Shown one piece after another: positions 26,755-35,886 of a stretch of DNA of 64,000 nucleotides. Source of the stretch: Sphingobium sp. CCH11-B1 (GTDB lineage Bacteria; Pseudomonadota; Alphaproteobacteria; Sphingomonadales; Sphingomonadaceae); the NCBI RefSeq assembly GCF_001556865.1, contig NZ_LSJY01000070.1, positions 1-64,000 on the forward strand. Reading direction: 5' to 3'. Every line of letters begins with the position of its first letter. Position 1 is the first letter of the stretch. The notes below the pieces were generated by a model, which worked only from the letters and a program-made list of their open reading frames with translations, did no database searches and was not told the DNA's origin. The position numbers and the translations under genes were made by a program.

Positions 26755-28974
26755 GTGTCGAACTACCGTTATTTCAATCTGAGGACGTCGTTCCTGTGTG
26801 GCGCGGCGTTGCTCCTGACCAGTCTGCCTGGCGTGGCGTTGGCACAAGATGTTCCGGCCGATAGCGACGACGGCGATCAGATCATCGTCACGGCACAGAA
26901 GCGCAAGCAAACGCTGCTGGAAGTGCCTTCGGCGGTGCTGACATTGAGCGGCGAGCAACTGCGCAAGGACGGCGTGAAGGACTTTCTCGATCTCGCCCAG
27001 CATACGCCCGGCGTCATTGTGTCTAATACGCTCGTCGGTGGTCGCACGGTGCAGAATTTCACCATTCGCGGCATCGGCTACGACGATTTCCGCCCCAACG
27101 GCAACCCGTCTGCCGCCGTTCATTTTGACGGCATCTACCAGGGTTCATCCGCGCTGATCGGCGGCCAGATGTTCGACGTTCAGCGGGTCGAGATCCTCAA
27201 GGGACCGCAGGGCACGCTATATGGCCGCAACACCACGGCGGGCGCGGTCAATGTCATCTCCACCAAGCCCAGCGATCAATTCGAAGGGCGTGCGGAAACG
27301 ACATATTCCAGTTTTGACAGCCGTCGCCTGGAAGCGGCCGTGAATGTGCCGTTGGCCGATCATGTCGCGTTGCGTGTGTCGGGCCTCTACGACCACACCG
27401 ACGGCTATCAGACCCGTCTGGGCGCCGGCAGATATGCGGGCACCACGCCCAATGCAGCGATCCCGCCGATCACCGATCCGGGTTATAGCGACAAGGTTGG
27501 CCGTTCCACCTTCTATGGCGGCCGTACGCTGCTTTCCATAGGCGAAGGCACGGGCACCGAACTCTTGCTGAACCTGCACGCCTTCCAGGAGAAGGGCGGC
27601 CAGCCGCTGGCCGAGCCAACCAATGGCGGCACACCGCGCTACAGCTTCTACGGCAATATCGACAGCCGTCGCGCCCGCAAGAACTGGGGGGCGTCGCTGA
27701 CGCTCAACCAGGACATCGGCGAGCATGCGGTGCTTACCGTGTTGGGTGGCTATGAATGGATGAAGAACGACTATGACTGGGACGACGGCACGCCTCAGCG
27801 CACTTACGATATCCTCTATCGCGACAAATTGAAGCAGGGCTCGATCGAGGCGCGGCTTCAGAACAAGGACAGCGGCAATTTCAACTGGACGGTTGGCGCG
27901 GCCTATTTCCGCGACAAGATCGACCTGTTCAGCACGCTCGATGGGTCTGACACCTTCCGTACTGTCTTTGAAGCCAATTATATCCAGAACCGCGAAAGCC
28001 TGGCCGGGTTCGCGGATGTCGGCATCAAGGTTGCGCCGCGCCTGCGCATCGACCTCGGTGTGCGGATGACGCGCGAGAAAGCGACGTTCCGCGGCTATAC
28101 CGACGATCTCAACCCTTATGGATTGTCGATCGGCAAACTCGTCTTTCCGGGACTCGACGTCAATTTCGACAACCGGATGACCAAATCCAGTCCCTCGGGT
28201 CGCGCCACCGTTACGTATGAACTGGCCGACAATGCCCGCCTTTACGGATCGTTCGGGCGGGGGTTCCGTGCTGGTGGCTTCGATGGAACCACCATCTGGT
28301 CCGCTCCAGAAGCCTTGGCATTCAAGCCCGAAACCGTCTGGTCCTATGAAGGCGGGGTCAAGTTCCTGCCGCGCGGCGGGCCGGTGCAGATCGAGGTTGC
28401 CGGCTTTTACTACGACTTCTCGAACATTCAGGCGAGCACGTCGAAATCCTACGGTACGTCGGGCGCCTTCACCAGCGTGCGTACCAATGTGGGCAAGGCG
28501 CGTTCTTACGGAGGCGAAGTGTCGATCATCGCGCATCCGGTGGAACCGATGACGATCAATGTCGGCGCAGCCTTCCTGTCGACGAAGATATTGGAAATCG
28601 AATCCGCCAGCGCCACGGAGGCTGCCCGTCGTCTGGGCAACAACCTGCCGCAGGCGCCGAACATGACGCTGAACGGGTCCATCAGCTACGATATCGCCCT
28701 GTCAGATCGAGTGATGGTCACGCCGCAGGTCGACGCGCGCTTCGTCGGCAAATATTACACGGAACTGGATAACTATCAGTCGATCGGCGACTACACGCTG
28801 GTCAACGCCCGCATCGGCGTGGAGATCGACAAGCGCTGGACGGTGGCCGCGTTCGTGCGCAACCTGACCGACGAATATTATGCCTTCGGCCTCGGTGGCG
28901 CTTCAGCGACGACCAAGACGCAGCTGAGCGGTCCGCCGCGCACCTGGGGCGTATCTGCCGGGATGCGCTTTTGA
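26755..28974 (+). CDS. TonB-dependent outer-membrane receptor 1
   Basis: 739 residues. Signal peptide 1-30 (cleavage near ALA-Q), TonB box DQIIVTA at 41-47, plug domain about 55-165 (IRGIGYDDFRPNG, VEILKGPQGTLYGRNTTAGAVNVIS) and a beta-barrel ending in the aromatic terminus GVSAGMRF. No N-terminal signalling domain, so it is a transport-only receptor. GTG at 26755 is chosen because GGGGAG lies 7 bases before it and the signal peptide starts there. The stop overlaps the phoD1 start by one base (TGATG). Substrate unknown; the PhoD partner suggests a phosphorylated compound. Confidence 0.92.
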   Translation: MSNYRYFNLRTSFLCGAALLLTSLPGVALAQDVPADSDDGDQIIVTAQKRKQTLLEVPSAVLTLSGEQLRKDGVKDFLDLAQHTPGVIVSNTLVGGRTVQNFTIRGIGYDDFRPNGNPSAAVHFDGIYQGSSALIGGQMFDVQRVEILKGPQGTLYGRNTTAGAVNVISTKPSDQFEGRAETTYSSFDSRRLEAAVNVPLADHVALRVSGLYDHTDGYQTRLGAGRYAGTTPNAAIPPITDPGYSDKVGRSTFYGGRTLLSIGEGTGTELLLNLHAFQEKGGQPLAEPTNGGTPRYSFYGNIDSRRARKNWGASLTLNQDIGEHAVLTVLGGYEWMKNDYDWDDGTPQRTYDILYRDKLKQGSIEARLQNKDSGNFNWTVGAAYFRDKIDLFSTLDGSDTFRTVFEANYIQNRESLAGFADVGIKVAPRLRIDLGVRMTREKATFRGYTDDLNPYGLSIGKLVFPGLDVNFDNRMTKSSPSGRATVTYELADNARLYGSFGRGFRAGGFDGTTIWSAPEALAFKPETVWSYEGGVKFLPRGGPVQIEVAGFYYDFSNIQASTSKSYGTSGAFTSVRTNVGKARSYGGEVSIIAHPVEPMTINVGAAFLSTKILEIESASATEAARRLGNNLPQAPNMTLNGSISYDIALSDRVMVTPQVDARFVGKYYTELDNYQSIGDYTLVNARIGVEIDKRWTVAAFVRNLTDEYYAFGLGGASATTKTQLSGPPRTWGVSAGMRF

Positions 28975-30680
28975 TGAGCGGATACAGCCGCAGGACGATA
29001 TTGGCCGGCTCGGCAGCGGGAAGTCTTCTTGTCGCCGCCGGCAGAGCACAGGCGCAGGAGGAGCGGTTGTTTCGGCACGGGGTCGCAAGTGGCGATCCTG
29101 CCGCCGACAGCCTGCTAATCTGGACGCGCGTGACGGGCGCGGGCGATGGCCCTGTCGGCGGGCGGTGGCAGGTCGCCAGTGATGCGGCGTGCAGGTCCAT
29201 CGTCGCCTCCGGACGGTTCGAGGCGACGGCAGAGCGTGATCACTGCGTCAAGATCGTGGCTACCGGGCTGGAGCCGGGCACCAGCTACTATTATCGGTTC
29301 GAGGTCGATGGCCAACGCTCTCCCATAGGACGGACTCGCACCTTGCCAACCGGCCGGACTGATCGGCTCGACATCGCGTTGGCCTGTTGCGGCATGTACA
29401 TGTTTGGCGAGTTTCATGGCTATCACGCCATCGCGGAGCAGGCCGATCTCGACCTCGTGCTGTTCGTGGGCGACTATATCTACGAATATGGCGCCAATGC
29501 CTTTCCTGGCGTGCATGACATCCGGGCGATCGAACCGGCGCACGACACCGTCACACTGGCCGACTATCGCGCCCGCTATGCGCAATGGCGTCGCGATCCC
29601 GCATTGCAGGCTGCCCATGCGCGCGCGCCCTGGATCTGCATGTGGGACGATCATGAAATGGCCAATGATGACTGGATGCATGGCGCCCAGCATCATGATC
29701 CAGCGATCAACGGCGACTGGGAGGTGCGCAAGGCGGCGGCCGTGCGGGCCTATTTGGAATGGATGCCGATCCGTGATCCTGCGCCGGGTTCGCCATATGG
29801 CATCGAGCGCAGCTTCGTGCTCGGCGACCTTGCTACGCTGGTGCTGCCGGAGACCCGGTTGCAAGCGCGCGACCGGCAACTGACGCTGAAGGAGGATCTG
29901 GAATATCAGGTAATGGATGCGCGGGATCCCGCCCGCCCGACAGTGGTCGTGGACAAGGCTTTGCTGGCAACGCTCGACCGCACGGCATTGCCCGATGGCT
30001 ATCGGCTGGAGCCGGACATTGCCGGTTTCCGCAATAAGATCGCCGACCCAGACCGGCGCATGGTGGGCGATAAGCAACTGGCGTGGATCGGCCGCGAGTT
30101 GCAGGCGCATGTCGCGGCCAAGCGCCCATGGTTCCTGTTGGGATCGCCGACCATTCTTTCCAGCTACGTCTATCCTGACCTAACGCAGTTGGGGAAGGGG
30201 CCTGCCGCACTCGCATCCTTCTTTGCCATGACGCGCTATGGGCTGCCGATGCTCAATCTCGACGCGTGGGACGGCTATCCGGCGGAACGCGCGCGGCTTT
30301 ATGATATTGTCGAGCAGAGCGGCGCGAACATGCTGGTTCTGTCGGGCGACAGTCACATGGCCTGGGTCAACGAGCCACACCGCGACGGACGCAGGCTGGG
30401 GCTGGAACTGTCGGCTTCCACCATTACCGGCCCGTCGATCGGCGAACTGATGCTGCCCGACGGGCCGGTCGGCGAAGCCTTTGCCCGGGACAATCAAGAC
30501 GTGCTGTGGTGCGATCATCGCGCTGTCGGCTACGTATCGTTGACGCTGCGCCGGAACAGCGTGGAAGGCCGGTTCGTACGCGTAACGAAACCGCGATCGA
30601 CCGAGGCGACGACCGACATAGCCATGACCGCGAGAGCCGTAATGCAGGATGGGAAACCAGGCGGCTGGACGCTGGGATAA
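28974..30680 (+). CDS. PhoD-family alkaline phosphatase/phosphodiesterase, Tat-exported
   Basis: 568 residues. A twin-arginine signal (SRRTILAG, residues 5-12) and hydrophobic stretch to about 28 indicate folded export to the periplasm or outer surface. PhoD N-terminal domain about 33-125, then the metallophosphatase: Cys138/139, VGDYIYE (Asp167, Tyr170), WDDHEMANDDW (224-234) and SGDSHMAW. These match the Fe/Ca site of PhoD. It should cleave phosphate mono- or diesters. Translationally coupled to TonB receptor 1. The start is the ATG sharing its A with the receptor TGA. Confidence 0.92.
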   Translation: MSGYSRRTILAGSAAGSLLVAAGRAQAQEERLFRHGVASGDPAADSLLIWTRVTGAGDGPVGGRWQVASDAACRSIVASGRFEATAERDHCVKIVATGLEPGTSYYYRFEVDGQRSPIGRTRTLPTGRTDRLDIALACCGMYMFGEFHGYHAIAEQADLDLVLFVGDYIYEYGANAFPGVHDIRAIEPAHDTVTLADYRARYAQWRRDPALQAAHARAPWICMWDDHEMANDDWMHGAQHHDPAINGDWEVRKAAAVRAYLEWMPIRDPAPGSPYGIERSFVLGDLATLVLPETRLQARDRQLTLKEDLEYQVMDARDPARPTVVVDKALLATLDRTALPDGYRLEPDIAGFRNKIADPDRRMVGDKQLAWIGRELQAHVAAKRPWFLLGSPTILSSYVYPDLTQLGKGPAALASFFAMTRYGLPMLNLDAWDGYPAERARLYDIVEQSGANMLVLSGDSHMAWVNEPHRDGRRLGLELSASTITGPSIGELMLPDGPVGEAFARDNQDVLWCDHRAVGYVSLTLRRNSVEGRFVRVTKPRSTEATTDIAMTARAVMQDGKPGGWTLG

Positions 30681-30689
30681 TCATGTCGG

Positions 30690-30715
30690 GTGCGCGCGGC
30701 TCAGGTCGCGCGCGC
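30690..30715. terminator. hairpin between convergent phoD1 and MFS gene
   Basis: GTGCGCGCG pairs with CGCGCGCGC (one G-T pair) around an 8-base loop. A second small hairpin CTTGT-TCAA-ACAAG follows immediately. Located exactly at the convergent gene ends; no clear T run. Confidence 0.45.
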
Positions 30716-31999
30716 TTGTTCAAACAAGGCCCAATGCCGTCGCACAAGCAGGATACCGGCAAGCCCGGCGATGCAGGACGGCAGGGCGTAAGCGAGCCGC
30801 AGGGCATCATGACCATCGCTCGCATTGGGCAGCGCGGGCACAAAGCCTGCCAGGGAAATCGCGCTTAGCGCGATCATGGCTCCTGCGCCGCCGGCCATCT
30901 TGTTGACGCTGTTGATCATCGCATAATGGCTGGCAGCCAGTCCGCGCCCGTGCCGGGCCACGCCGTCTCCGACGATATCGGCCAGAAACGACCGCAGCAG
31001 CAGATAGTCGCCGCCCCAGGCAATGCTGCGCAGCGACAGTAGAAGCAGCGCCGGCAAAATTTGGCCGTGCGGCAGCAGTAGAGAGACTAGCGACAACAGC
31101 CGAAGCGCGAAAATGAGTTGCAGAATGTACCCGCGTGCATGGCGCATGCCGAGATATGTCCAGGCCGGTATCATGGCGATCCCCGCCAGTGCCGGCAACA
31201 AAAGCATCAGGCCGGTCCAGTCGCGCAGACCCAGTACATCGTCGAAGAAGAACAGCGCAACCGACGCTTCCGCCGCATCGGCCGTGCCGAGCAGGGCGTA
31301 CAGGCCTACGAGAGGCAGAAGCGGGCGGCACCGGATCGCCGCCCATATCGCGCGCCAATCAATCCGTTGCGATGGCTGCGCTGTCGGTTCGGGCAGGCTC
31401 ATGATCGCCAGCAGAACGACAGCCGGGGTGGCGAGCAAGGTCGTGATGCCCAGAAAACGGACCTGACCGGCAATGCCGTCGCCGAATAGGTTTTGCGCCA
31501 CGGTCGGCAACAGCAGGACAGCGATAGTGCCGGCCGCGAACATCCACATTTTAACGCCCATCACGCGTGTCCGGTCGGCGGGGGACTTGCCAATTTCCAT
31601 CGACCATCCGCCATGAGGCGTGGCCAGAATGGTGTGGCCAAGGAACAGCAGCGCGGCTCCCAATGCTAGCGCCATGGGGGCACTGTGCGGCGGCGCCAGC
31701 AGCAACAGCCAGCATCCACCCATGATGAACGGCACGGCGCCGATCATCCAGGGGCGGCGACGCCCGAACGGCGTCATCACATGATCGCTGGCCAGTCCGA
31801 TCAGCGGATCGGCGATGGCATCGATCAGCCTTGTGCAGACGATCAGGGCGGCCACATGGACAAGTGGCATGCCCTGTTGCCCGGCAAGCCATGGCGGCAG
31901 GAAGACCCTGCCTGTCAGCTCGACGAGCTGAAAAACAAGGATGGCGGAACTGAAGGCAAATAAGCGCGGCAAGGTGACGGTGGCGGAGTGCCTGGACAC
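30701..31999 (-). CDS. MFS transporter, GPH (glycoside-pentoside-hexuronide) type
   Basis: 432-residue inner-membrane carrier with about 12 hydrophobic segments. The motif RLIDAIADPLIGLASDH followed by FGRRRPWMIG is typical of the GPH cation:sugar symporter branch. The substrate is probably a sugar, sugar derivative or small alcohol; it cannot be fixed from sequence. GTG at 31999 is preferred (GGGGAA upstream); a TTG five codons earlier is possible. It is on the minus strand downstream of the LysR gene, convergent with phoD1. It could import the dephosphorylated product of PhoD (inference). Confidence 0.82.
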   Translation of the reverse strand: MSRHSATVTLPRLFAFSSAILVFQLVELTGRVFLPPWLAGQQGMPLVHVAALIVCTRLIDAIADPLIGLASDHVMTPFGRRRPWMIGAVPFIMGGCWLLLLAPPHSAPMALALGAALLFLGHTILATPHGGWSMEIGKSPADRTRVMGVKMWMFAAGTIAVLLLPTVAQNLFGDGIAGQVRFLGITTLLATPAVVLLAIMSLPEPTAQPSQRIDWRAIWAAIRCRPLLPLVGLYALLGTADAAEASVALFFFDDVLGLRDWTGLMLLLPALAGIAMIPAWTYLGMRHARGYILQLIFALRLLSLVSLLLPHGQILPALLLLSLRSIAWGGDYLLLRSFLADIVGDGVARHGRGLAASHYAMINSVNKMAGGAGAMIALSAISLAGFVPALPNASDGHDALRLAYALPSCIAGLAGILLVRRHWALFEQARAT

Positions 32000-32016
32000 C
32001 GGAAAATTCCCCAAGG

Positions 32017-32029
32017 AGCGAATTTCGCT
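32017..32029. promoter_or_regulatory. 13-base palindrome before the GPH transporter gene
   Basis: AGCGAA-T-TTCGCT, perfect 6-base arms, 18 bases upstream of the preferred transporter start. Operator candidate by position only. Confidence 0.3.
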
Positions 32030-32103
32030 AGGGCGCTTTCAAGTCAGTATCGTGACGGCGCGGCGAGTCGGATAACTGCATATCTTCAAACCTGAGCGGC
32101 CAC

Positions 32104-32194
32104 TTACGCGGGCGGCTCACATGCGACGTTGGCGACGTTGTTAATGGGCGTCGACCAAGCGTGGCTGCCGTTGACGGCAGCGCCCTGAGACAAG
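32104..32194 (-). other. unassigned gap between LysR and GPH transporter; possible gene remnant
   Basis: The minus strand carries an open frame whose last about 30 codons (GNLSQGAAVNGSHAWSTPIN, then NVANVACEPPA) lie beyond the LysR stop and read like a plausible protein C-terminus. There is no start or ribosome site of its own. It could be the decayed end of a lost gene or chance. No family recognised. Confidence 0.15.
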
Positions 32195-33154
32195 TTACCC
32201 AGGCCGCTCGTCACCGGATTTGAGACCCGCGGCTGGCTCGCCTGCCATCGTAAAAGTGCGAAACTGTTCCAGCGATGCCGAAGCGGCCCGCCGGAGCCAG
32301 GCCGCAAACCGATCTTCGGTGCCGGTGGAACTTGCGCGCCTCCTGGGGCGATATAGGCGATAGCATTCGCCCAGGTCGCGGGCCTTCGCCTGACAAGGCA
32401 CAAGGCGCCCCGATCGAAGATAGGGCTCGGCAACCATGGGTATCGCCAGGGCAATGCCAAGACCCGACGCTGCTGCCTCGTAGGTCAGCTGAAGGGTCGC
32501 GAATTCCCTTATGTCCAGCGCGTTCGAGGGCGTGCCCGATCCTGCGAACCAGCGCTCCCATAGCGATGCGGGTGAACTCACGGACAACAGGGTGTGGGAC
32601 GCGATATCCCTGCCGAAACCATCCAGGGTCGCAGCCTTCAGCAGTGTCGGCGCCGCGACCGGAATGACTTCGACATGCGCGATCGTCTCTGAAACCATGT
32701 CATCAGGAACGGCCAAGCCGCCCCAGATGCCGAGATGCGCTTCCCCCGACCGAAGCGCGTCGAAATGCCGCGTCGGCAATATGTCGACTTCTATCCCTTC
32801 GGCGCGCCTAAGATCCTTGAGGCGTGGCATCAGCCAGTTGGTGGCCAGACTGTGCGACGTTGCGATCTTCAACTTCGACAGGCTATTTTCCGACGCCATC
32901 GTCGTCGCACGGCGGATCGCCTCCATCGCGGGCTCGATCAGCGCAAGGTAATGGGCGCCAGCGGCAGTGAGGGTGGGGACTGGACCGGACCTGTCGAACA
33001 GGATGATTCCGAGGAAAGTCTCGAGCGACGAGATCCTCCGGCTGACGGCCGAGGGGCTGAGCGCGGTCGATCTTGCTGCGGCGCGAAAGCTCCTCGCATG
33101 CGCCGCAGCTACGAAAATCTCGATGGCCACAAGGGGAGGGCTGCGTCGCAACAT
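32195..33154 (-). CDS. LysR-family transcriptional regulator
   Basis: 319 residues. N-terminal winged HTH (about 5-65: IEIFVAAAHARSFRAAARST with SPSAVSRRISSLE) followed by a LysR substrate-binding domain (about 85-290) with GcvA-like features. The ATG at 33154 is preferred; an in-frame GTG at 33181 would run through an inverted repeat. It is divergent from an MFS gene with only 46 bases between starts, the classic arrangement for a LysR regulator and its target. The effector is unknown. Confidence 0.88.
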   Translation of the reverse strand: MLRRSPPLVAIEIFVAAAHARSFRAAARSTALSPSAVSRRISSLETFLGIILFDRSGPVPTLTAAGAHYLALIEPAMEAIRRATTMASENSLSKLKIATSHSLATNWLMPRLKDLRRAEGIEVDILPTRHFDALRSGEAHLGIWGGLAVPDDMVSETIAHVEVIPVAAPTLLKAATLDGFGRDIASHTLLSVSSPASLWERWFAGSGTPSNALDIREFATLQLTYEAAASGLGIALAIPMVAEPYLRSGRLVPCQAKARDLGECYRLYRPRRRASSTGTEDRFAAWLRRAASASLEQFRTFTMAGEPAAGLKSGDERPG

Positions 33155-33173
33155 CCGCTGAACATAGACGAAG

Positions 33174-33195
33174 AATGTCACAAGTTTGAGACATT
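33174..33195. promoter_or_regulatory. inverted repeat in the LysR/MFS divergent region
   Basis: AATGTC-N10-GACATT, perfect 6-base arms with the dyad spacing expected for a LysR-type site. It sits in the middle of the 46-base gap and could control both genes. Confidence 0.5.
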
Positions 33196-33200
33196 GTCGG

Positions 33201-34454
33201 ATGATGGGAATCGCGACGAAGCCAGATCCTCGGCCTTGCGACGAACGACCAGGTCTGCTGGCCTTGCTGTTCGTGATCTATGCGCTTGCCTTTGGCCAAC
33301 GGCAACTGCCCATGATCTCGGCTGAAATACTGCAACTACGGCTGGGGCTGACCGATGGGGCTATCGCGATTCTCGTCAATGGCTGCTTCGCCCTGCCTTA
33401 TGCGCTGCTGGCCATGCCGGCCGGATGGTTGGCGGATCGCTCCGACAGATTGAGGCTGGCGGGTTGCGGCATGGGGCTCGCCAGCCTCGCCACCATTGCA
33501 AGCGCTTTCCCTGCTACGACCGAAATGGTCCTGCTCAACCGTGTGGCGATCGGCATCGGCCATGCCGCGCTGGTGCCTGCCTGTTATTCGGCGCTTGGCG
33601 ATGTCGCCCGGCCCGACCGCATTGGCCGGGCGGCCGCAGTTTTCGCCCTCGCTCCGTTCATCGGCGTCGCTCTCACATTGCTGCTTGGCGGCTTCCTGAT
33701 GAGCGACCGTTCGTCACTCGGCCTTTCGGCGCTCGTTGGCGGCAGCAGTCTTGCCACGGCCGCAGCGCTTGCTCTTTGGCCCGAACCGTTGAGGCGTGAG
33801 CGGCAAGTGGTCAATGGTCGGGCACCGGCAAATTGGTGGACGATCGTCGGCACCAACCTCGCCCTGGCACTGGCCGCGATGGGCGTTCACGCATTGGTGG
33901 CCTGGGGTGCGATATGGCTCGTCCGCTCGCACCATCTTGCGCCCTCGCATGCGGCCTGGCTCATGGGCGGTGCGATTCTGCTCGGCGGCGTCGGGGGCAG
34001 CACCGCAATCCGGGCGGCCGCGCGCAGATGGCTGAAGGTCCGGCTCGGAAGCCTCGTCTGGTTTGCCATGGCGAACTTTGCTGTCGCACTGATTGCGCCC
34101 CTGCTATTTTCGTCATCGCTCGCAATAGCCGTCGTCCTGCTGGCGCCGGCGATGCTATTCGCCGCGATCGCACTGTCGTCGGGGCCCGCCGCCCTGCAGG
34201 AAATGACGCCCGCGCATCTGCGTGGTCGTCGACACGGGCTCGCGATCGCAGTCGTCAATCTTGTCGGCCTTGCCGCCGGCCCCGCCCTTGTCGGTCTGCT
34301 GACCGACGCCACAGGCGACAGGAACGCGCTCGGCGGCGTGCTGATGTGGCTTCTGCCGGTCATCTTCACCTTGAGCGCCTTGTCTGCCGCTTTCGCGAAC
34401 CTCGCCCAGCGCCGGAGCTACGCGATCCCGGGCCGACCATCCTCGACAACATAG
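33201..34454 (+). CDS. MFS transporter
   Basis: 417-residue major facilitator with about 12 hydrophobic segments; the loop motif GWLADRSDRLRLAG matches the MFS A-motif. No substrate-specific signature recognised. ATG at 33201 (a second ATG follows directly); no strong ribosome site. Likely controlled by the divergent LysR protein. Its last 37 bases overlap the 3' end of the convergent phoD2 remnant, tail to tail. Confidence 0.85.
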   Translation: MMGIATKPDPRPCDERPGLLALLFVIYALAFGQRQLPMISAEILQLRLGLTDGAIAILVNGCFALPYALLAMPAGWLADRSDRLRLAGCGMGLASLATIASAFPATTEMVLLNRVAIGIGHAALVPACYSALGDVARPDRIGRAAAVFALAPFIGVALTLLLGGFLMSDRSSLGLSALVGGSSLATAAALALWPEPLRRERQVVNGRAPANWWTIVGTNLALALAAMGVHALVAWGAIWLVRSHHLAPSHAAWLMGGAILLGGVGGSTAIRAAARRWLKVRLGSLVWFAMANFAVALIAPLLFSSSLAIAVVLLAPAMLFAAIALSSGPAALQEMTPAHLRGRRHGLAIAVVNLVGLAAGPALVGLLTDATGDRNALGGVLMWLLPVIFTLSALSAAFANLAQRRSYAIPGRPSSTT

Positions 34455-35886
34455 CGCCCCAGGCTGGTGCAGCGGCTGGCAGGATCCGTGAGATCGTTCA
34501 CCGAGCGCATGTCGATCGCCAGCCTGTCGGGCGTTATTTCGAGCAGCGTGTAGCCGGCATGGGCGTTATCGAGAAAGCGGACATGCGGGTTCAGCCCCTT
34601 TGCTGGTCCGAATAGCGTTGCGGGGCCATTTCGCGAGGCGAGGCAGGAGGTGACGATCTCTGTCGCGACAACGGGGGATTGCTCGCGGTCGAAAACCTGC
34701 TTCACATCGTTCAGCCAGAAGGAATGGACATCGCCCCCCAGGATGACCGGATTGCGGACGGACGCTTTGGCTACCGCGGACAGCATCCGATCGCGCGTGG
34801 CGCCATAGCCGTCCCAGATGTCGGAATAGCGCGCCTCGCGGCCCTGGGGCAGGAATAGGCGCGAGAACAGGGTCTGCTGTGCGATCAGGTTCCATTTCGC
34901 CTTGTCATCGCGCAGTCCCGCCGCCAGCCATCGTTCCTGCGCGAAGCCAAGCATTGTGGCGGCAGGATCGGTCGCGGCCGGGCATGCATCGACGACCTGC
35001 CCCGCGCGTTCCGTAGAAGTCGCGCAGGGGTGCGGCGTCCGATATTGCCGGCTGTCCAGCACATGCATCGAGGCGAGGTCGCCCCATTGCAACCGGCGAT
35101 AGAGGCGAACCTCGCCGTCCGCGCGGAACACGCTCGGGCGCAGCGGCATATGCTCGAAATAGGCTTGGTAGGCGGCCGCCCGGCGACGGAGGAATCGCAC
35201 GGGACCTCATGATCGTCCCAGGTCACGAGGAATGGCATGTTTGCATGCGCGTCGGCGAGAAGGGCGTCGGTGCGATAGAGCGCGTATCGGGCGCGGTAGT
35301 CGGCCAAGGATACAGGTTCCGGCGCGCCGAAGCTGCGCACGTCCGGCCCTGCCCCGAACGACTTCTCATAGATATAATCGCCGACCTGAAGCACGATATC
35401 GACATTCTGCGCCGGCATATCGGCATATGCGCTGAACCAGCCCTGCTCCCAATGCTGGCAGGAGGTAAGCGCCAGCCGCAATTGCCGTATATGCGGGTCG
35501 ATCGTCATGGTCCGGCCGACCCGGCTTGTCGTTCCGCCAAGATGGAAACGGTAGAAATAGGGCCGCCCGGCGGGAAGGCCCTGTACCTCCAGATGGACCG
35601 CACCGCCACGAGCGATCGGCGCCGCGATCCTGCCGGCGCGAACGATCCGGCGGAAATTGTCGTCGAGTGCGATCTCGAAAGCCGGCGCGCTGTCCTCCTC
35701 CGTTCCCATTACCCGCGTCCAGAGCACGAAGCCGTCGTGCGACGGTTCGCCCGACGCAACGCCCAGCGCAAAGGGGTCACCTGAAAATCGGGGACGCGCG
35801 ACGGGACGCGCATTGGCGCCCGCCGTTATGAAGCGCATCGCCGCGGCCGCGGCCGCGCTACGCAGAAGCGTGCGGCGCTCGATCAT
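34418..35886 (-). pseudogene. phoD-like alkaline phosphatase 2, frameshifted with internal loss
   Basis: Two reading frames together make one PhoD protein. The 5' part (35886 to about 35203) encodes a Tat signal (ERRTLLRSAA), the PhoD N-terminal domain, TSCQHWEQGW, QVGDYIYE (Asp170, Tyr173) and TWDDHEV (residues 222-228). The 3' part, in another frame from about 35200 to 34418, encodes RRRAAAYQAYFEHMPLR, NPVILGGDVHSFW and the C-terminus. At the junction the segment that normally follows DDHEV (an Asn-containing metal-site loop of roughly a dozen residues) is missing. So this is a deletion plus frame change, not a single-base slip. The start shares a base with the TonB receptor 2 stop (TGATG). 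Confidence 0.85.

Noticed and set aside
26641..28536. Antisense frames across TonB receptor 1 (160 and 439 codons)
   Set aside because: Low-information antisense translation of a clear receptor gene.
35190..35215. Programmed ribosomal frameshift in phoD2
   Set aside because: No slippery heptamer at the junction, and a conserved protein segment is missing, so deletion is the better explanation.
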